Of a DNA stretch of 64,000 bases, positions 23,534 to 35,460 are shown piece after piece. The notes beneath the pieces are model-generated. The model searched no databases and was not told the DNA's origin. It was given only the letters and a program-made list of their open reading frames with translations. Origin of the DNA: Linnemannia hyalina (Eukaryota > Mortierellomycota > Mortierellomycetes > Mortierellales > Mortierellaceae); the NCBI GenBank assembly GCA_019671135.1, contig JAHRHY010000002.1:2867501-2931500 (forward strand), read 5' to 3'. The stretch's first letter is position 1. The number at the start of each line of letters is the position of its first letter. The translations under genes and the position numbers were made by a program.

Positions 23534-26318
23534 CACAGTTGGTTGTCGTGAGTTGTTTGTTGCAGAGTGTTTGGAGGAAAGGGTTGAAGGAGTGGAGAGT
23601 TGCTGTGTAGGGAGAAAGTAGAAGTCGAAAACGTTGGGGTCAAAAGGGAGTGTTTGGGAGGGGTGGTATGAATAAGTAAGGATTGCCGGTTGAAGTGTGG
23701 GGAAGAGGTATGGGTGGAGAGGAGTAAATAAAAGAAAGGGAGAAGTAGAGAAGAGAAAAAGAGAAAAGAAGACGAAAGATAAAAAAAGACAAAGAGCAAG
23801 AAGGACGACTGGTCGATTTTCTTTTTTTTTTCGCGCGTGTCTCACACACACACTCACACACACACAACCGACAGACGCTTCTCGACCTTCCACTGACCCT
23901 TCTGTTATGACGACGACAGTAATGCTGTGGGTGTGAGCACATTCAATTACATCTATACTTCTGTTGTCCCTTTCTTTTCTCCCTCTCTGTCCCCCCTCTC
24001 TTTCCCTCTTTGTCCTCTCCTGCTTCGCCATCGACTCTAGCCGGTGCCTTTCCGCCGGAATGCACCTGCCATCGACCACTGAGTGAATTAGTGGCGACTC
24101 TGACAAAGGAACAAAGGAAGGCAAAGTCAAAAGATATCAGTCACACTGCCATCAGCCACTCACTCACTCAGTCAGTCTCCATCGCTACTCTCTGCTTTGA
24201 TCCACTCAGCCCTGCTCCAAGGTATAAGGAAGGGTGGCACACACGATAGACACACGACCACCACTACCGCTGCCACCGTCTTACCTTTTTTTCTTTCTCT
24301 TCCTTTGTTCTCCTTCCCTTTGTCTTTTCTCTCATTTCGTTCATTCTTTCATCTCTCTTTCTCTCTTTCCCTTATGCATTCAACAAGCAGACCCCAACCA
24401 TGGCCGTTCAACAACTCCTGGAGAAGGTCAACTTCAGTTCTAAATTGCTGTTGGGTCAATGGATCAATCCCACGCGACAACGTTTCGAAATGCATTTCCG
24501 GTGGGCAAGGAGGAAGGCGGACGCAAAGAATACAAACCGTACGCGTCAGATCCGAATCGACTTTTTTTTTTCTGTGGGGATAAGGACATCCAGGCGCATT
24601 ATGCTCTAGTATCAAATGTGCACATTTCATGGATTGGGGGAACTGTCGACAAACATGCTCCTCAAGGAATATCATGCGACACCAAGATATCATGGTCAAC
24701 ACAAACAACTAGGAGCCAACAACAACTGACATACCCTCCTCCTCGAGCTATCTCTTGCTCTTCATCAACTTTTACAAAGCAGCAGCAGCGGCATCGCGGC
24801 ATCGACATGACCACCAAGACTGCCAAGTCGGGAATCAGCGGCTCTAAGAAGTCCAAGAGTAAGCAACCCTTGTCCCAAAAAAGAAATAAATAATTGATTT
24901 TGCACTGCTTTTGTATTTGTGAACCATGTGTCAGTTCGCAAAGGCATCGCTGTTTTATTTTCCCAGGAGATTCACTTGTCTTTCCTCTGTGTTAACACAA
25001 CCCTGCCCAGGATATGTATGCACTGTGGATCCTTATCCTTGTATCAAAGCAATTTGCATCATGCAGGACGTGGACGTGCACCACTGGCGGCACTGGCACA
25101 ATTCGTCCATCTTGCGTAGTTCTCCAGGTATCGTCCACGTCCACAGCAACAACCCTATGACAATGCAGTCAATGCTAGATGCGCGCCCTGTGCATGCGCA
25201 AAGCACACGGGCACAAAGAGGCAAGGGCCGTTTGTATTATATTTTTGCATCGCGCTCCCGCAGTCAACAACAGTCAGGTCAACTAATGAGGCCTGGTGTA
25301 TCTGTCTGACTTCACTGACAAATACGAACGAAAGCAAATAATAATAAAAAGCACTGCGCGTTCGTCAGAGAACAAAAACGAAAAAAAAAGAGGATGCGGT
25401 GGGGGTTGGTGGTCGGAATGACATGGATGATACAGGGTGTTCATCCCGCACACCCATTAATATCTATTTGAGATGCGGTGGCTAGGTGCGTTGTGTGTTG
25501 TGTGTCGAGGTGGAGTTTCTCCTCATTTTTCCTTCTCCCTACCATCTCTTTAACACACACACACGCGCACATGGTTCGATCGCCCATCTATCTTTTTTGT
25601 TGAAAGCGAGGGTGGATAACTGTCTACATCATGGGCCGAACAAAAGAAAAAGAAAAAGAAAAAGAAAAGAGCAGGGGGAGAGAGGGAGAGCATTGGCCCT
25701 AAGCCGACCGACAAACGATGAGAGCAGACACACAGAAGACAAAGCCCTTCACCTCTTCTCTTTCCTTACTTCCCGCCTTTCGCCCACTTCTGCTTCTTTC
25801 ATCCCTCTTCTTCCCCACCTTTTCTACTCTTTCCTCCTCCCTTCCTTCCTCCCTTTGGTACTCACTTCCCTCTCTCTGTCTTTGCTATCACTCATCGCCA
25901 TTCGTCATCGTTCCTTTCCCGTTTCCCCTGCCTCCTGCACCTGGACGGGTTTGACACAGCCACGTACACCTGGGCCCTTTTTCCATAGAACAAGGGGTGT
26001 TCCTGAGAAGAGTAAACAGAAAACGACAATTGTCCTTCCTTCCTTTCTTTTTACTCTACTCTACTCGTCATCCGTACCTTCTCTCCTTCTTTCCCTGTTC
26101 CTCCATACCTTTTGTCATCTCGTCACCCTTTCGTTCGTCCTCCTCGCCACCTTTTCCCTCTTCTCCTTCTCGCCACTAAACATATACAACACCAGAAACA
26201 ACACCAGCATCAAAAGGGGGAAACTTTGGGATTGAAGAAGCCCTGTAAATGACATCCACGAGGCTGTTACAGTTGTGTTCATTATCGACTGTGCATCGTC
26301 GTCTTCATCTCCATCATT
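23534..26318. other. Intergenic region upstream of the copine gene; no recognised gene
   Basis: The part next to the copine start (23640-23830 and beyond) is GA-rich on plus, matching a CT-rich minus-strand leader. From about 23940 to 24400 the plus strand becomes CT-rich instead, which would suit a plus-strand transcript. Short ATG frames follow (24400-24609, 24808-24891), but no family was recognised. From 25740 to 26180 the plus strand is again strongly CT-rich and is probably the leader of the gene at 26319. Confidence 0.5.
24926..25309 (+). other. Unassigned open frame, weak candidate exon
   Basis: The 127-codon frame contains unusual Cys- and His-bearing stretches (QPCPGYVC, HHWRHWH). 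It could follow a short upstream start at 24808 (MTTKTAKSGISGSKKSKS) whose codon use looks coding and which is followed by GTAAGC. A TTTTCCCAG acceptor at about 24958-24966 would keep a frame open to 25309. I do not recognise the product, and the match may be chance. Confidence 0.15.
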
Positions 26319-27326
26319 ATGGAGTCAACTCCTCCTCTTTCCTCTCGTAAAGGCCTCCGCCTCAACACTGCCGTCGCTCCTCCTTCTCCATCTTCCATCC
26401 ACTCACTCGACTACAAGATGCCTTCGAACACCTTCACTATCTCACAACAGAAGAGGACTCCTCCTCCTTCAACATACAGGAAACCGCGATCACCTCCACT
26501 CTCGCCGACCAAACGGAAACCTCCTCCAATTCCTGCGCCTTCATCTCCAACCACAACAGGTCCTGGCGGTATTGCCATCCCTTCTCCAGCAGCGACAACA
26601 ACGACGATAGGAACAACATCACCGACAATGTCAGTGGGACAACTCCAGATCCCTCGACGACAGTACTCTGATGATCGGTTCGACACCGTATCAAGCAGCA
26701 GTGGCAGCTTGGCAAGCACCGGTAGCCCTCATACCAGTTACTCTAGCCGCACATTCGGCCACAGTCCTGCTTACGAACAACGGCAGCAGCAACAACAAAA
26801 TCAACAACAACGTTCGCCGAGCCCACCATTGATCTTGAGCTCTCTCGGCCTGAGCCACACCAACACTTCCCCTCGATTGGAGGCAGTTGAAGAAAAAATA
26901 TCATCGCCAACACTCCTACCCACCTTGATGTCATCTCTTGGCGGGAAGAGAAGTCAAGCCAAAGATCTGAGGCGCATCTCAACCAATTCACTCTCCTCTT
27001 CTCCTGCTGCCTCGCCTCGGCGGACGGCCACTCCGAGTTTGGACTCTCCCGTCCGCGACCCTTACCGATCCCGAGGCCTCACCAGCCTCTCCGCCAAAGG
27101 TGTCAAAAATGGTGCGTTCCTTTTCTCTCTTTTCACTTTTGCGCCTTCACCGATTACTTTGTTCCGTACGTGCATTGAAGCAGTGTATGATAAAGAAAAG
27201 GGGATTGAGAATATCCGTCATGTCAAGCAATCTCAATTGCAGCATGCCATCTGTTTGCATTCATACTTGTGTTTTTACTATCGTTCCAATGAGGATAATG
27301 AACGGAGGGAGAGACCTTTGCCCTGA
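26319..27326 (+). CDS. Proline/serine-rich disordered protein, 3' end unresolved
   Basis: The ATG at 26319 follows a CT-rich leader and opens a frame rich in Pro, Ser, Thr and Arg. Basic-proline segments such as RKPRSPPLSPTKRKPPPIP look like SH3 or proline-directed kinase sites. Residues about 155-168 are Gln-rich. The compositionally consistent part runs to GVKN at 27110, followed by GTGCGT at 27112, a plausible donor after 264 codons (phase 1). The frame stays open to a TGA at 27324-27326, but residues after GVKN look unlike the rest, so the annotated end is a read-through and the true second exon is unknown. No domain, signal peptide or membrane segment was seen. Function unknown; a signalling or cytoskeletal scaffold is possible but only a guess from composition. 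Confidence 0.6.
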   Translation: MESTPPLSSRKGLRLNTAVAPPSPSSIHSLDYKMPSNTFTISQQKRTPPPSTYRKPRSPPLSPTKRKPPPIPAPSSPTTTGPGGIAIPSPAATTTTIGTTSPTMSVGQLQIPRRQYSDDRFDTVSSSSGSLASTGSPHTSYSSRTFGHSPAYEQRQQQQQNQQQRSPSPPLILSSLGLSHTNTSPRLEAVEEKISSPTLLPTLMSSLGGKRSQAKDLRRISTNSLSSSPAASPRRTATPSLDSPVRDPYRSRGLTSLSAKGVKNGAFLFSLFTFAPSPITLFRTCIEAVYDKEKGIENIRHVKQSQLQHAICLHSYLCFYYRSNEDNERRERPLP

Positions 27327-29162
27327 ATTGTCGCAAGGCCGTTCATTTCTTATCTCTTTTTGTGCAAGTGGACCTTGGCGGTGCCTCCTGTTCCTGTCCC
27401 CCGTACCCCTGTCCCTGTCCATTATTGCCTTATCATCCATCTCTCCTTATCCATGAGTTGTTTATCCCGATTTTCATGTCTTGATGTTCCCCTGTGTCTG
27501 TCTTCTCACGATCGACTGCAATCAAGGTTGATGCGGGACATCATACAAAACACCAAAACACAACATCTTCCCTTCCCTTTGTTCTTCCCTTCCCCTCCTC
27601 TCCTTCCCCTTCGTACTTCTTGCTGTTCTTTTTTTTTTTTTTTTTTCTGTAAACAAAAGAAAAATCCATTTCGCCTTTTTTGTTGTCTTGGGTGCGTGCG
27701 CTGCACTTTTTTTTTTTTCTTTCTTCCTCTTCTACATGTTGGTGTGCCCATGGGTGTACTCCATCAAATGGGCGTGTGTATCTCTTGTGTGTGGGAGGGA
27801 TGAAAGGGAGCGGCAACAACAAACAATTCTTTGTACGCCGTTGAAATCGCGGGAAAAAAAACACAGCAGCAAAGAGACAAGAGGGCAAAGAAAAAGGGAG
27901 TAAGACCGGATGTCATCCGAGTCCAGACTGTTCGTCACACGCCTTCAAACGTCCCCTTCCCTTTATTCGAGCTTTTGTATGCTCGTTCGTTCGCCCAGTA
28001 GTGGAAAAAAAAAATGCTTAAAAAAGAATGCACCGGCCAGGGCTGTGGACTTGAGAAGGAAGGGAAGGGGGAAGTGAAGGACAGGAGATAAAAAAAGTGG
28101 GTGAGCAGTGCAAAAAAATAAAAAAAAATAGGGAAGGTCAAGGATAGATAGATGGACAATACAAAAAATAATCGAGTGGTCTTTTCGCGCGACTCTTGCT
28201 CGAAGAGGAAATTGGGACAAAAAAGACACAGTTGTTCTTGATATTTTGTTACTATTCTTTCGCATTCTCTCTTCGTACAACGCGCGCGCCCGTTGCCGCC
28301 GTCGCCTCCTTCGCCATCTCTATTACATTTTGCCTTGTAGTTACTGTGAAGAAACGAACAAACTCCACTCCCTTGGCCTCCTCCCGCCTCCATTTTATAA
28401 CCCGACTCTTTTCTTTTGCACCAAACTGACAAAAAAGGAGAAAGGAAACGAAAGAGATTCACGGAGGTGGAAGGGGGAGAGGGGAAGGGATCCTGGAGTA
28501 AGAATTAGAGTAAGATGAGTGGGATATGAACGCGAAGAATGCCTGACTGGCAGGCTGGTCAGCTTTGCTTCGTCAAAGAGACGGGGAACAGCAAGGGACA
28601 TTGATGAAAAGAATGAGAAGAGAGAGAGGAAAATATCGAGGTATCCTGCCCTGACAAGGATCTTACTTTACTCGAGTGAGTTCACGCTGGGCAGTCTGTT
28701 TGCTCAATCGAGACCGAAGAAGAAGACAGAGTCGGTGTGGCAGCAGCAGTTGTACTCAAGGACAAGTGTGGTTGTCCAGGGGTGGGGGATTTATCCACGA
28801 CAGACCATGTGCCTGCCCATGGGCAAGTACTTATAGCACGGTGCATCCATTCAAGCCTATTCAAGCGTAGAATGGGTAAATTTAGTTTTTATTTTTAAAT
28901 TGCGGATGTCTCTGGATGAAGGTGCCTGTCATTATGTTCTGAGTTCAGACAATTGGCGTTGTTGTTGTCTTTTCCCTTCCTTTATCCTTATTTCTTTTTC
29001 TCTCTTCCTCACTTCCTTCTTCTTCTCTCTTCTCCTCCTCCTCCTCCTCACTCATCCATCCTTCCTTCCCCTCTTTACTCATCCGTTTCCTCACCTTTGA
29101 CTTACTCCTCTTTACTCCATTCTTATCAACTCAATTCATATATCGATCTACTCTCAACTACC
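27327..29162. other. Intergenic region before the LEA_2-like gene
   Basis: T-runs (27630-27646, 27709-27718), A-runs and purine-rich sequence on the plus strand. A 55-codon frame at 27909-28076 and others are low complexity and not called. From about 28955 to 29100 the plus strand is CT-rich, consistent with the leader of the gene at 29163. The last exon of the preceding gene may lie in its left part. Confidence 0.5.
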
Positions 29163-30936
29163 ATGGAACACGACTCCTTCCTGGCGGCTCATAACAAAGA
29201 GTACCTGGCCCACGCTCAAGCCCAGGCACAAGCACAACAAGCAGCATCCCACTCTCAGCCCTATAACTCATCGCACGACCCATACTCTAACAACCCCATT
29301 GACCCAGCCCACAATCTCAACAACCCTTATCAATATCAATCGCCTACGTTGTCTGCAGCCCATCCAGGAGGACCTGGATCAGACGTCGGATACAGCTCTC
29401 CTCACCTCCAGTACAACCAACCCGCCAGCTACCAGTCCTACCAGAACAGCCCGCATATGGAACCTATGGAATATCGACAGGATCCTTACCGTTCTGCTTA
29501 TGCGCAACAACAGCATCAACTCCAGCAACAGCAGCACCCGGGGTCCTTTTCACCCTATCAAGGATCTATGGCTGTACCGCCGTTTGAGGACATGAGCCAG
29601 GGGACGCACCACTCTCGACTCTCGTTGACTAGTAGCAGTGTCAGTGGAGCCAGTCAACGGTACCCTATGCATGTCCTGCAGGGCCATGGATCGACTCAGG
29701 CATTGACTGCGTTCTCTCAACAGCAGAACCGGCATCACGCAGGAAGCGTAGGGCCTGGATCGTCGGCCAGCGAGTATGGAGGTCAAAGTGAGGCAGATGT
29801 TGCGGAGCGAACTCGAAAGCAGCGATCGGCGGCAGCCAGCTCCAAGGGGGATTCTGGTATCGGCCAGCGAGCAAAGGGTGATGAGGACGAACAGGACGAG
29901 AACACAGAGATCCTGGCCCGGAGTTCTCAATCAGGAGACAGGACCGGGGCCGCTGCCATCTCTCGCAGCAGCAGCCAGAAAAAAGCCGACAAAAAGTCCA
30001 AGAAGACGCACCAAAAGGGGCTCTCGGAGGAATCAGACGAAGAACCCCAAGAACGAGGCGAGGACCGATACCGGGACAGGAAACGATGCTTCTGCTGTTC
30101 ACGCCGACTCTGTGTCTACATGACCTTTCTGTCGCTCATCTGCCTGGCTGTAGCCCTGTACTTTTTGATCCCTCGTGCGCCCGGGTTCAGTTTCTTGTCT
30201 GTCTCGTCGATGGGGGAGCCTGTGATTACAAAGTATGAGTTCCAAGAGAACTTTGGGCTGCAGTTGCGGGTTGATAGTTCAGATAACTACTTGCCACTCA
30301 AGATCAACTCTATCGAGATGACAGTAAGTCTCTTTTCTTTTACTCTTTTTCATGCGCCATGGTTAATGCATTGTACGCTATCAAGGGATTAATAACGGAT
30401 ACTAACGCCTGCTACTCTTTCGAACTACTTCGATCAAGGTGTGGCTCATGGTCGACCATAATAAAATCGGCCAAAACGATGGCCTCCCGTCCTCATACAC
30501 AATCAAACCCAAAACCATCCAGACCATCTCTATCCCCATGGTCTTTGACTACACCTCCCTCATGGTGGACACCAACGCCGACGGGACCTACCAAAATCTC
30601 ATCAAAGCCTGTGGCTCCTCCGTCAACCCGAGCGATATCAGTCTGACCTTTGGAGGAAAGATCAACCTCTGGGGATTGAGCTGGATCTGGAAGCCGCAGT
30701 TTGGACTCAATGTGGGGAATATCTACTGTCCTGCCAACGCCAAGGATCCTTCGACTACCCCACCTGTTGTTGTTCAACCGCCACCTGCTAGTACATCTGG
30801 GCCTGCTCCAACCGGTAATTCGACTGCCTCTGGAACCCCTAGCGTTGGTGGAGGTGCTGCTTCTACTGGCGTTAGTGGAACTCCTGCTACGGCAACTGGT
30901 GTCACTACACCTGTTCCTACTGGCAGCGGTGCCTAA
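29163..30936 (+). CDS. Single-pass membrane protein with LEA_2-like extracytoplasmic domain
   Basis: Two exons, 29163-30323 and 30439-30936, give 552 residues. The intron is GTAAGT...AAG, phase 0. The ATG context is ACCATGG. Residues 1-300 are a Gln/Ser/Tyr/Pro-rich cytoplasmic region ending in a charged Lys/Glu segment. A Cys-rich basic stretch, CFCCSRRLC (309-317), could be palmitoylated and leads into one membrane helix (about 318-338). The next 185 or so residues look like a LEA_2/WHy-type beta domain: KYEFQENFGLQLRVDSSD, LPLKINSIEMT, then TISIPMVFDY. A Ser/Thr/Pro/Gly-rich tail follows, resembling O-glycosylated wall-proximal tails, without an obvious GPI signal. Topology would be type II, with the tail in the vacuole lumen or outside the cell. 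Related fungal proteins with disordered N-termini and a LEA_2 domain exist; the exact role is not known to me. Confidence 0.8.
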
Positions 30937-31295
30937 GCACTCTGTCCGTTCTTTTGTTATTTAGAAATCGTTTTTACCATTTGTTACCTTTTGCTTTCTT
31001 TATCTTTGTATTTTTACCTTCACCATCCTCATCGTGCACACTTCCACTTCCACCTCCACTTTTTTTTTTTTTTTGCTTTGATTTCTTTCTCGTTTTTTGT
31101 GCAGGCACATTGATATGCTTGAATACTCACCCCACTACACTCCCCACGAGAATAAACATTCAATGGTATTATTCTACAACAATTAATTGGTATATAATAT
31201 TAATACTACGATTACTATCATTCTCTTGGCTTGTGCCCTTTTTTTTGGAGTCATCTCTTCCCCTCCTTGTGAATGTCAATAACATATCTTCAGTC
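30937..31295. other. Convergent intergenic region
   Basis: 3' flanks of the LEA_2-like gene (plus) and the next gene (minus). It includes a T-run of about 15 at 31060-31074 and AT-rich sequence near 31160-31220. No gene was seen. Confidence 0.7.
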
Positions 31296-33707
31296 CTACT
31301 TTGCAGCAGAATTCAAAGATGTCCCCATTATAGGAGAAGACGACGACGACTCGGAGGTGTTGTTCTGGTACAAGCTGGTGCGTTTGAGCGCATTCTGCAA
31401 GAATTGTGCCGACCGTCTTCGAACACCCTTGATCGCCGAATCACCTGACCCTCCTTCACCACCACCACCACCACTTTCTCCTCCTCCTCCTTGCTGTTGC
31501 TGCTGTTGTTGGAGTTTTTTCTGCTGCTTCTGCTCACGGTAATCGTCGAGATACGTGAACCGGGCTCCTCCAGTGGTGCCGGAACTGGCAGTCGTCAGCT
31601 CAGTGCTCCGTCGGCCTCCTCCAATGGAGGAACCCTTAGTCACGGTTGATCCGCCACGTTGGTGTGTGAGGACGGTCGGGAGAGGCCGCATCCCGAACTC
31701 GTACCTGTCCTGATCTGATTGTTGTTGATTGTAACTATTGACACTGCCGAGAGCCTGATGGTGGGGGTATTCGTTCTCGAGGAGACATCCACGTGGGCTG
31801 GGCAGACTCACGACCACATGTTCCGTATCGTCGTTGTCGCCCTGTGCAGTGTTGATGTTGGAGTCGACTGCGATCTGACCTGTAGCCCATTTCCGACGGT
31901 AAGTCGCCGGATGTGTCGTCGTCCGTGCAGGAACTGTGGGTGCTTCTGAGATGGCCAATGCGTCGATGGAGCTGTCATCGAGTCGAGAACGCGAAGTGGA
32001 TCGGGAAGTTGGCTTTCGAGGCATGGACCCTTCAAACACCGCAGCCCCATTCCTGACCGACGGTCTGTACCCAATGTTGCCCTCTCTTGAAAACCCGTCG
32101 TCATCTGAGACGACACCTATCCTCGGGATAGGTCCAGATGTCAACGGTGACCGTGGGAGTTGCATGTCATCTGACGGTGTTCCTGTGGTGGCCATGGCGG
32201 CAGCGTCTTCTTTCCAGAGGCGAACTGGAATCGTGCCTTCGGGGATCACCACACTCGCACGTTTACGATGCCAAGAGTTCTCTCCATCTGCTCCTGATCC
32301 ACCTGTGGGGTCGGTCGGCCATCCGGCAACAGACCGCCTATCCGAGACCACCCCCTGATGGTAGACCGCACTGCCCCTGCGCGAGGTAATTCGAGACGGG
32401 TCCGAGGGTTTCAAAGGTGGTTGGTACGAGATTACCAGTGGTTGTTGCTGTTGTTGCGCAACGGGTGGCGGTGAGACTGTCCTCATCGTCATCGCAGGCA
32501 CTGCCGGAGGTTGAGTTGGTTCCTGTTCCTGCATCTGGTTAAGACTCGCCATACTATTGTTGTTGGTCTTGAAGGGATCCAACAACAGGCTATTATTGTC
32601 TGTCGGGGTCGAGGGAACCCATTGGCCACTATGACTACTGCTCCCTGCTGTCTCTCCCAAATATCCATTTCCTTCATACTGCGAGAACTGCTGTTGTTGT
32701 TGTTGATGAGTAACCGGATATTCTCCCTGCGGCTGCTGATACATTCCAGGTCCAGAGTTGTCCACCATAATCATCGACCTCCGCTGCTGCATCGCAATAG
32801 CAGGATCGACGGGGTAATAAAGACTCTGCCGATGAGCATACACCTGTGCGACATCGATGAACGAGTTGCGAGTGTTCTGAGATCTTGCGGCAAGTGCTGA
32901 TGCCCCTGTCGCAGTCCTGGGTGAATCGTTGATATTGTTGTGGTTGCCAAGGGCTTCGAGGGGTCCGGGTGTACTTCCACGCGACTGACCGAATCCTGCA
33001 CTCTCGTCATCTGACGCCGAATAGTATCTGTTTCCGTTGGCTGCATGTCCTTTTTCTATGAACAAAACATAAAAAGGAACGACCAGTCAGTGTCTGCGCG
33101 TCCCCACAGAAGCGCGTACATGTGCACGGGCAAAAAAAGCATATCGATTCATTTTGTTACCATTATTGAAACCTCCACTGGAAAAGGGCCCCTTGTCCTT
33201 CAAATCGCGTCCGATAACAACTGGCATCGTCAACGTCGTTAAATCCTCTCCTTCCTCCTCTTCCTCCCCTTCCTCCCATTCACCGCCGCCTCTACCACCT
33301 CCCTCTCTAGCAGCGCCCACATTACCACTACCTTTCTCAAGATCCCCACCTTTACTCACTGCGGTACCTGCAGCAGCAGCTGCTGCTGCATCCTCCTCCT
33401 CCTCCTTCTTCAAACAAGCCCGCTTATTCTTATGCGAGATATAATACGCCGCTGCAATGCCCAGAAGGAACAACACCCCAACCGCAATCCCAAGCGTGAT
33501 CAACACAATCTGCGTCGTCGAGTTAACATCAATCTGGGTCGGTGCCCCTCCTCCGTTGTTATTGGAGACTGAGGATGTTGGGGGTGGGGTATAGTCTGTG
33601 TTGTTGGAGGGGGATGGGGTGGAAGGGATGTCGTCGGGGAAGATAGATCCGGGGATGGTTGTGCTTGCGTCTGTGCCTGTGCCCGTCCCTCCATTTGACG
33701 TCGACAT
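31296..33707 (-). CDS. Single-pass membrane protein with long disordered cytoplasmic tail (sensor-like)
   Basis: Two exons, 33707-33161 and 33055-31296, give 768 residues. The donor is GTAACA, the acceptor ATAG, phase 1. The first 65 residues are Ser/Thr/Gly/Pro-rich without a cleavable signal peptide. One membrane helix follows (residues 67-90, VLITLGIAVGVLFLLGIAAA), then HKNKR as stop-transfer. The tail has a Glu run, an Ala run, an acidic segment (EWEEGEEEEEGED), then long Ser/Gln/Pro-rich stretches with many basic-Ser sites such as RRGS, RRSS and RKRAS that look like phosphorylation or 14-3-3 sites. The outline (short S/T-rich exterior, one helix, basic juxtamembrane, long tail) resembles fungal Mid2/Wsc-type stress sensors or mucin-like signalling proteins. 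No cysteine-rich WSC domain was seen, so the family is not assigned. Confidence 0.75.
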
Positions 33708-35409
33708 TGTTATAGTGTGTTATTAAGGGATGGGGGGAGGGGGAGGTACGAAGAAGAGGATGGGAACGGTAGTGGGGAAAAGAGATGAAGACAAGAACTG
33801 ACAAAGGATGGAACAATACAAAGGGGCGAGAAAGAAAGAAGAAAAAAAAACACGCTGGGGGGAAGGTGGGGTCAATAAAGTGAGCGGTTGAAGAGAAATA
33901 ACAAAAATAATATCACCAACACCGACACCCAGCAGCAAAATAAACTGGCAACGAACTCTTCAGCTAATACATGTGCATCAATAAGAACAGGGAGAGGGAG
34001 AGAGAGAAAAATGGAGGAACCGGGAAAAGGGACGTACAAAGAAGGAGTGCGGAAGGATATGAAATTTTGCGGAGACTGACACAGAAAGGGTGATGATATG
34101 CGTGATATGTGCGATAATATGGGATACTATGGAGGTAAAGAGAAGGAGGTGTGGATGGGCGAAAAAAAGACGAGAAAAGGAAAGGGAAGGAAAGGGTTCA
34201 AAGTGTCGATGTTTTTATTCTCTTGTTTTTTTGTCGATGATCCATCTTGCTATTTGATCGACCAAAAAAGACACCAGGGTTGTTGTTGGGGGCACAACCA
34301 GGACACCCATTCCCCGTACCTACTGCTATTTGCTTTCGTTTTTGCATGAAATAAGGGATCTTGCAAGCACCATTGAGCAAGCACACCAGCTAGGATGGAA
34401 AAGTGTAAGAAAGTATGTGTGTGGTTAGGTACTTAGAATGTCGCAAACATGAGGATATAAAAGAGAACGAGAAGGAAAGAGATGAGAAAGTTAGAAGGGA
34501 TAGAAGAGGCATGGCCGTGTAGAACAAAATGATAGGCTGCCGAGTTGGGCATCGCTTTTCCTTGAGGCGTGTGAGAGAGGGGTGAATGCAGAGTCCATTT
34601 CGAGGCCGGGGTGTTGCTGTTATTCTTTTAACACGTACGGGTAACTTGTACAGTCCCATCGTGTCTGAACTGACTATAGGCCATGGTTGTAAGTGGTAGG
34701 CCATCTTTGTAACATCGAAATGCAGGAAGCACGTAACAAGAAGCTATTTTTGAAAACAAAGAACGGAAACGGTAACATGAAGAAGAAGAAGAAAAAGAAA
34801 GCAGAGAAAAGAAAAAAGAAAAGGGAGACGGGACCTTGAGAAGGAAGGGGTTGTAGTTGCAAAAACTCTAGGAGTTCAAAAGGGAAAGCAAGCGAAAAAA
34901 AGGAAAAAGAAAGGAGGGAATGAGGGGAAGGGAGTCAGGAGAGTGAAGGAATGTAAACGAATTAGGAGCTAAACAAACTCCTGCCTTGGATGCGACATTG
35001 GACAACAAAAGTCAAGGGGCATGTTGTTCAGCTATTTTCATACCCAGCATACATTGGCTAGCACCGGCCCTTGTTGAATGGCGAAAGGGCAAAGCCATCA
35101 TGGGTCTCTTACATATGGCGTAAAAGTAGGAACTGCCTTTTTCTTTGTTTGCTGGGGATCAATCTACTCTTCTTCTAAAAGGATATGGACAGCCAAGAGG
35201 TACACATAGGGGCAGGGTTCTGGGCACATGGTTCGGTGCAGCTGGTATGGAGGCAGATTTGTTGCTGCTGTTGCTGCAGCTGAGTGTGTATGTCTGTCCG
35301 TGTGTGTCAGGTACATCTTGCATGTCATTGGTTGCAGCACACTGGCGAAGCAAGGTTCCTCTTTCCACGAATACATGCACAAACACAAACCAAAAGATAC
35401 ACACACACC

Positions 35410-35460
35410 CACCACCGACACAGACACAGACACAGGCACAGGCACAGGCACAGGCACAGA
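35410..35460. repeat. Hexanucleotide-type tandem repeat (ACAGGC/ACAGAC)
   Basis: Consecutive units of six bases, ACAGAC then four ACAGGC-like copies then ACAGAC, form a short microsatellite. It lies outside any recognised gene. Confidence 0.8.

Noticed and set aside
35410..35460. Possible CRISPR-like or satellite array
   Set aside because: Six-base units without unique spacers; an ordinary microsatellite in a eukaryotic genome.
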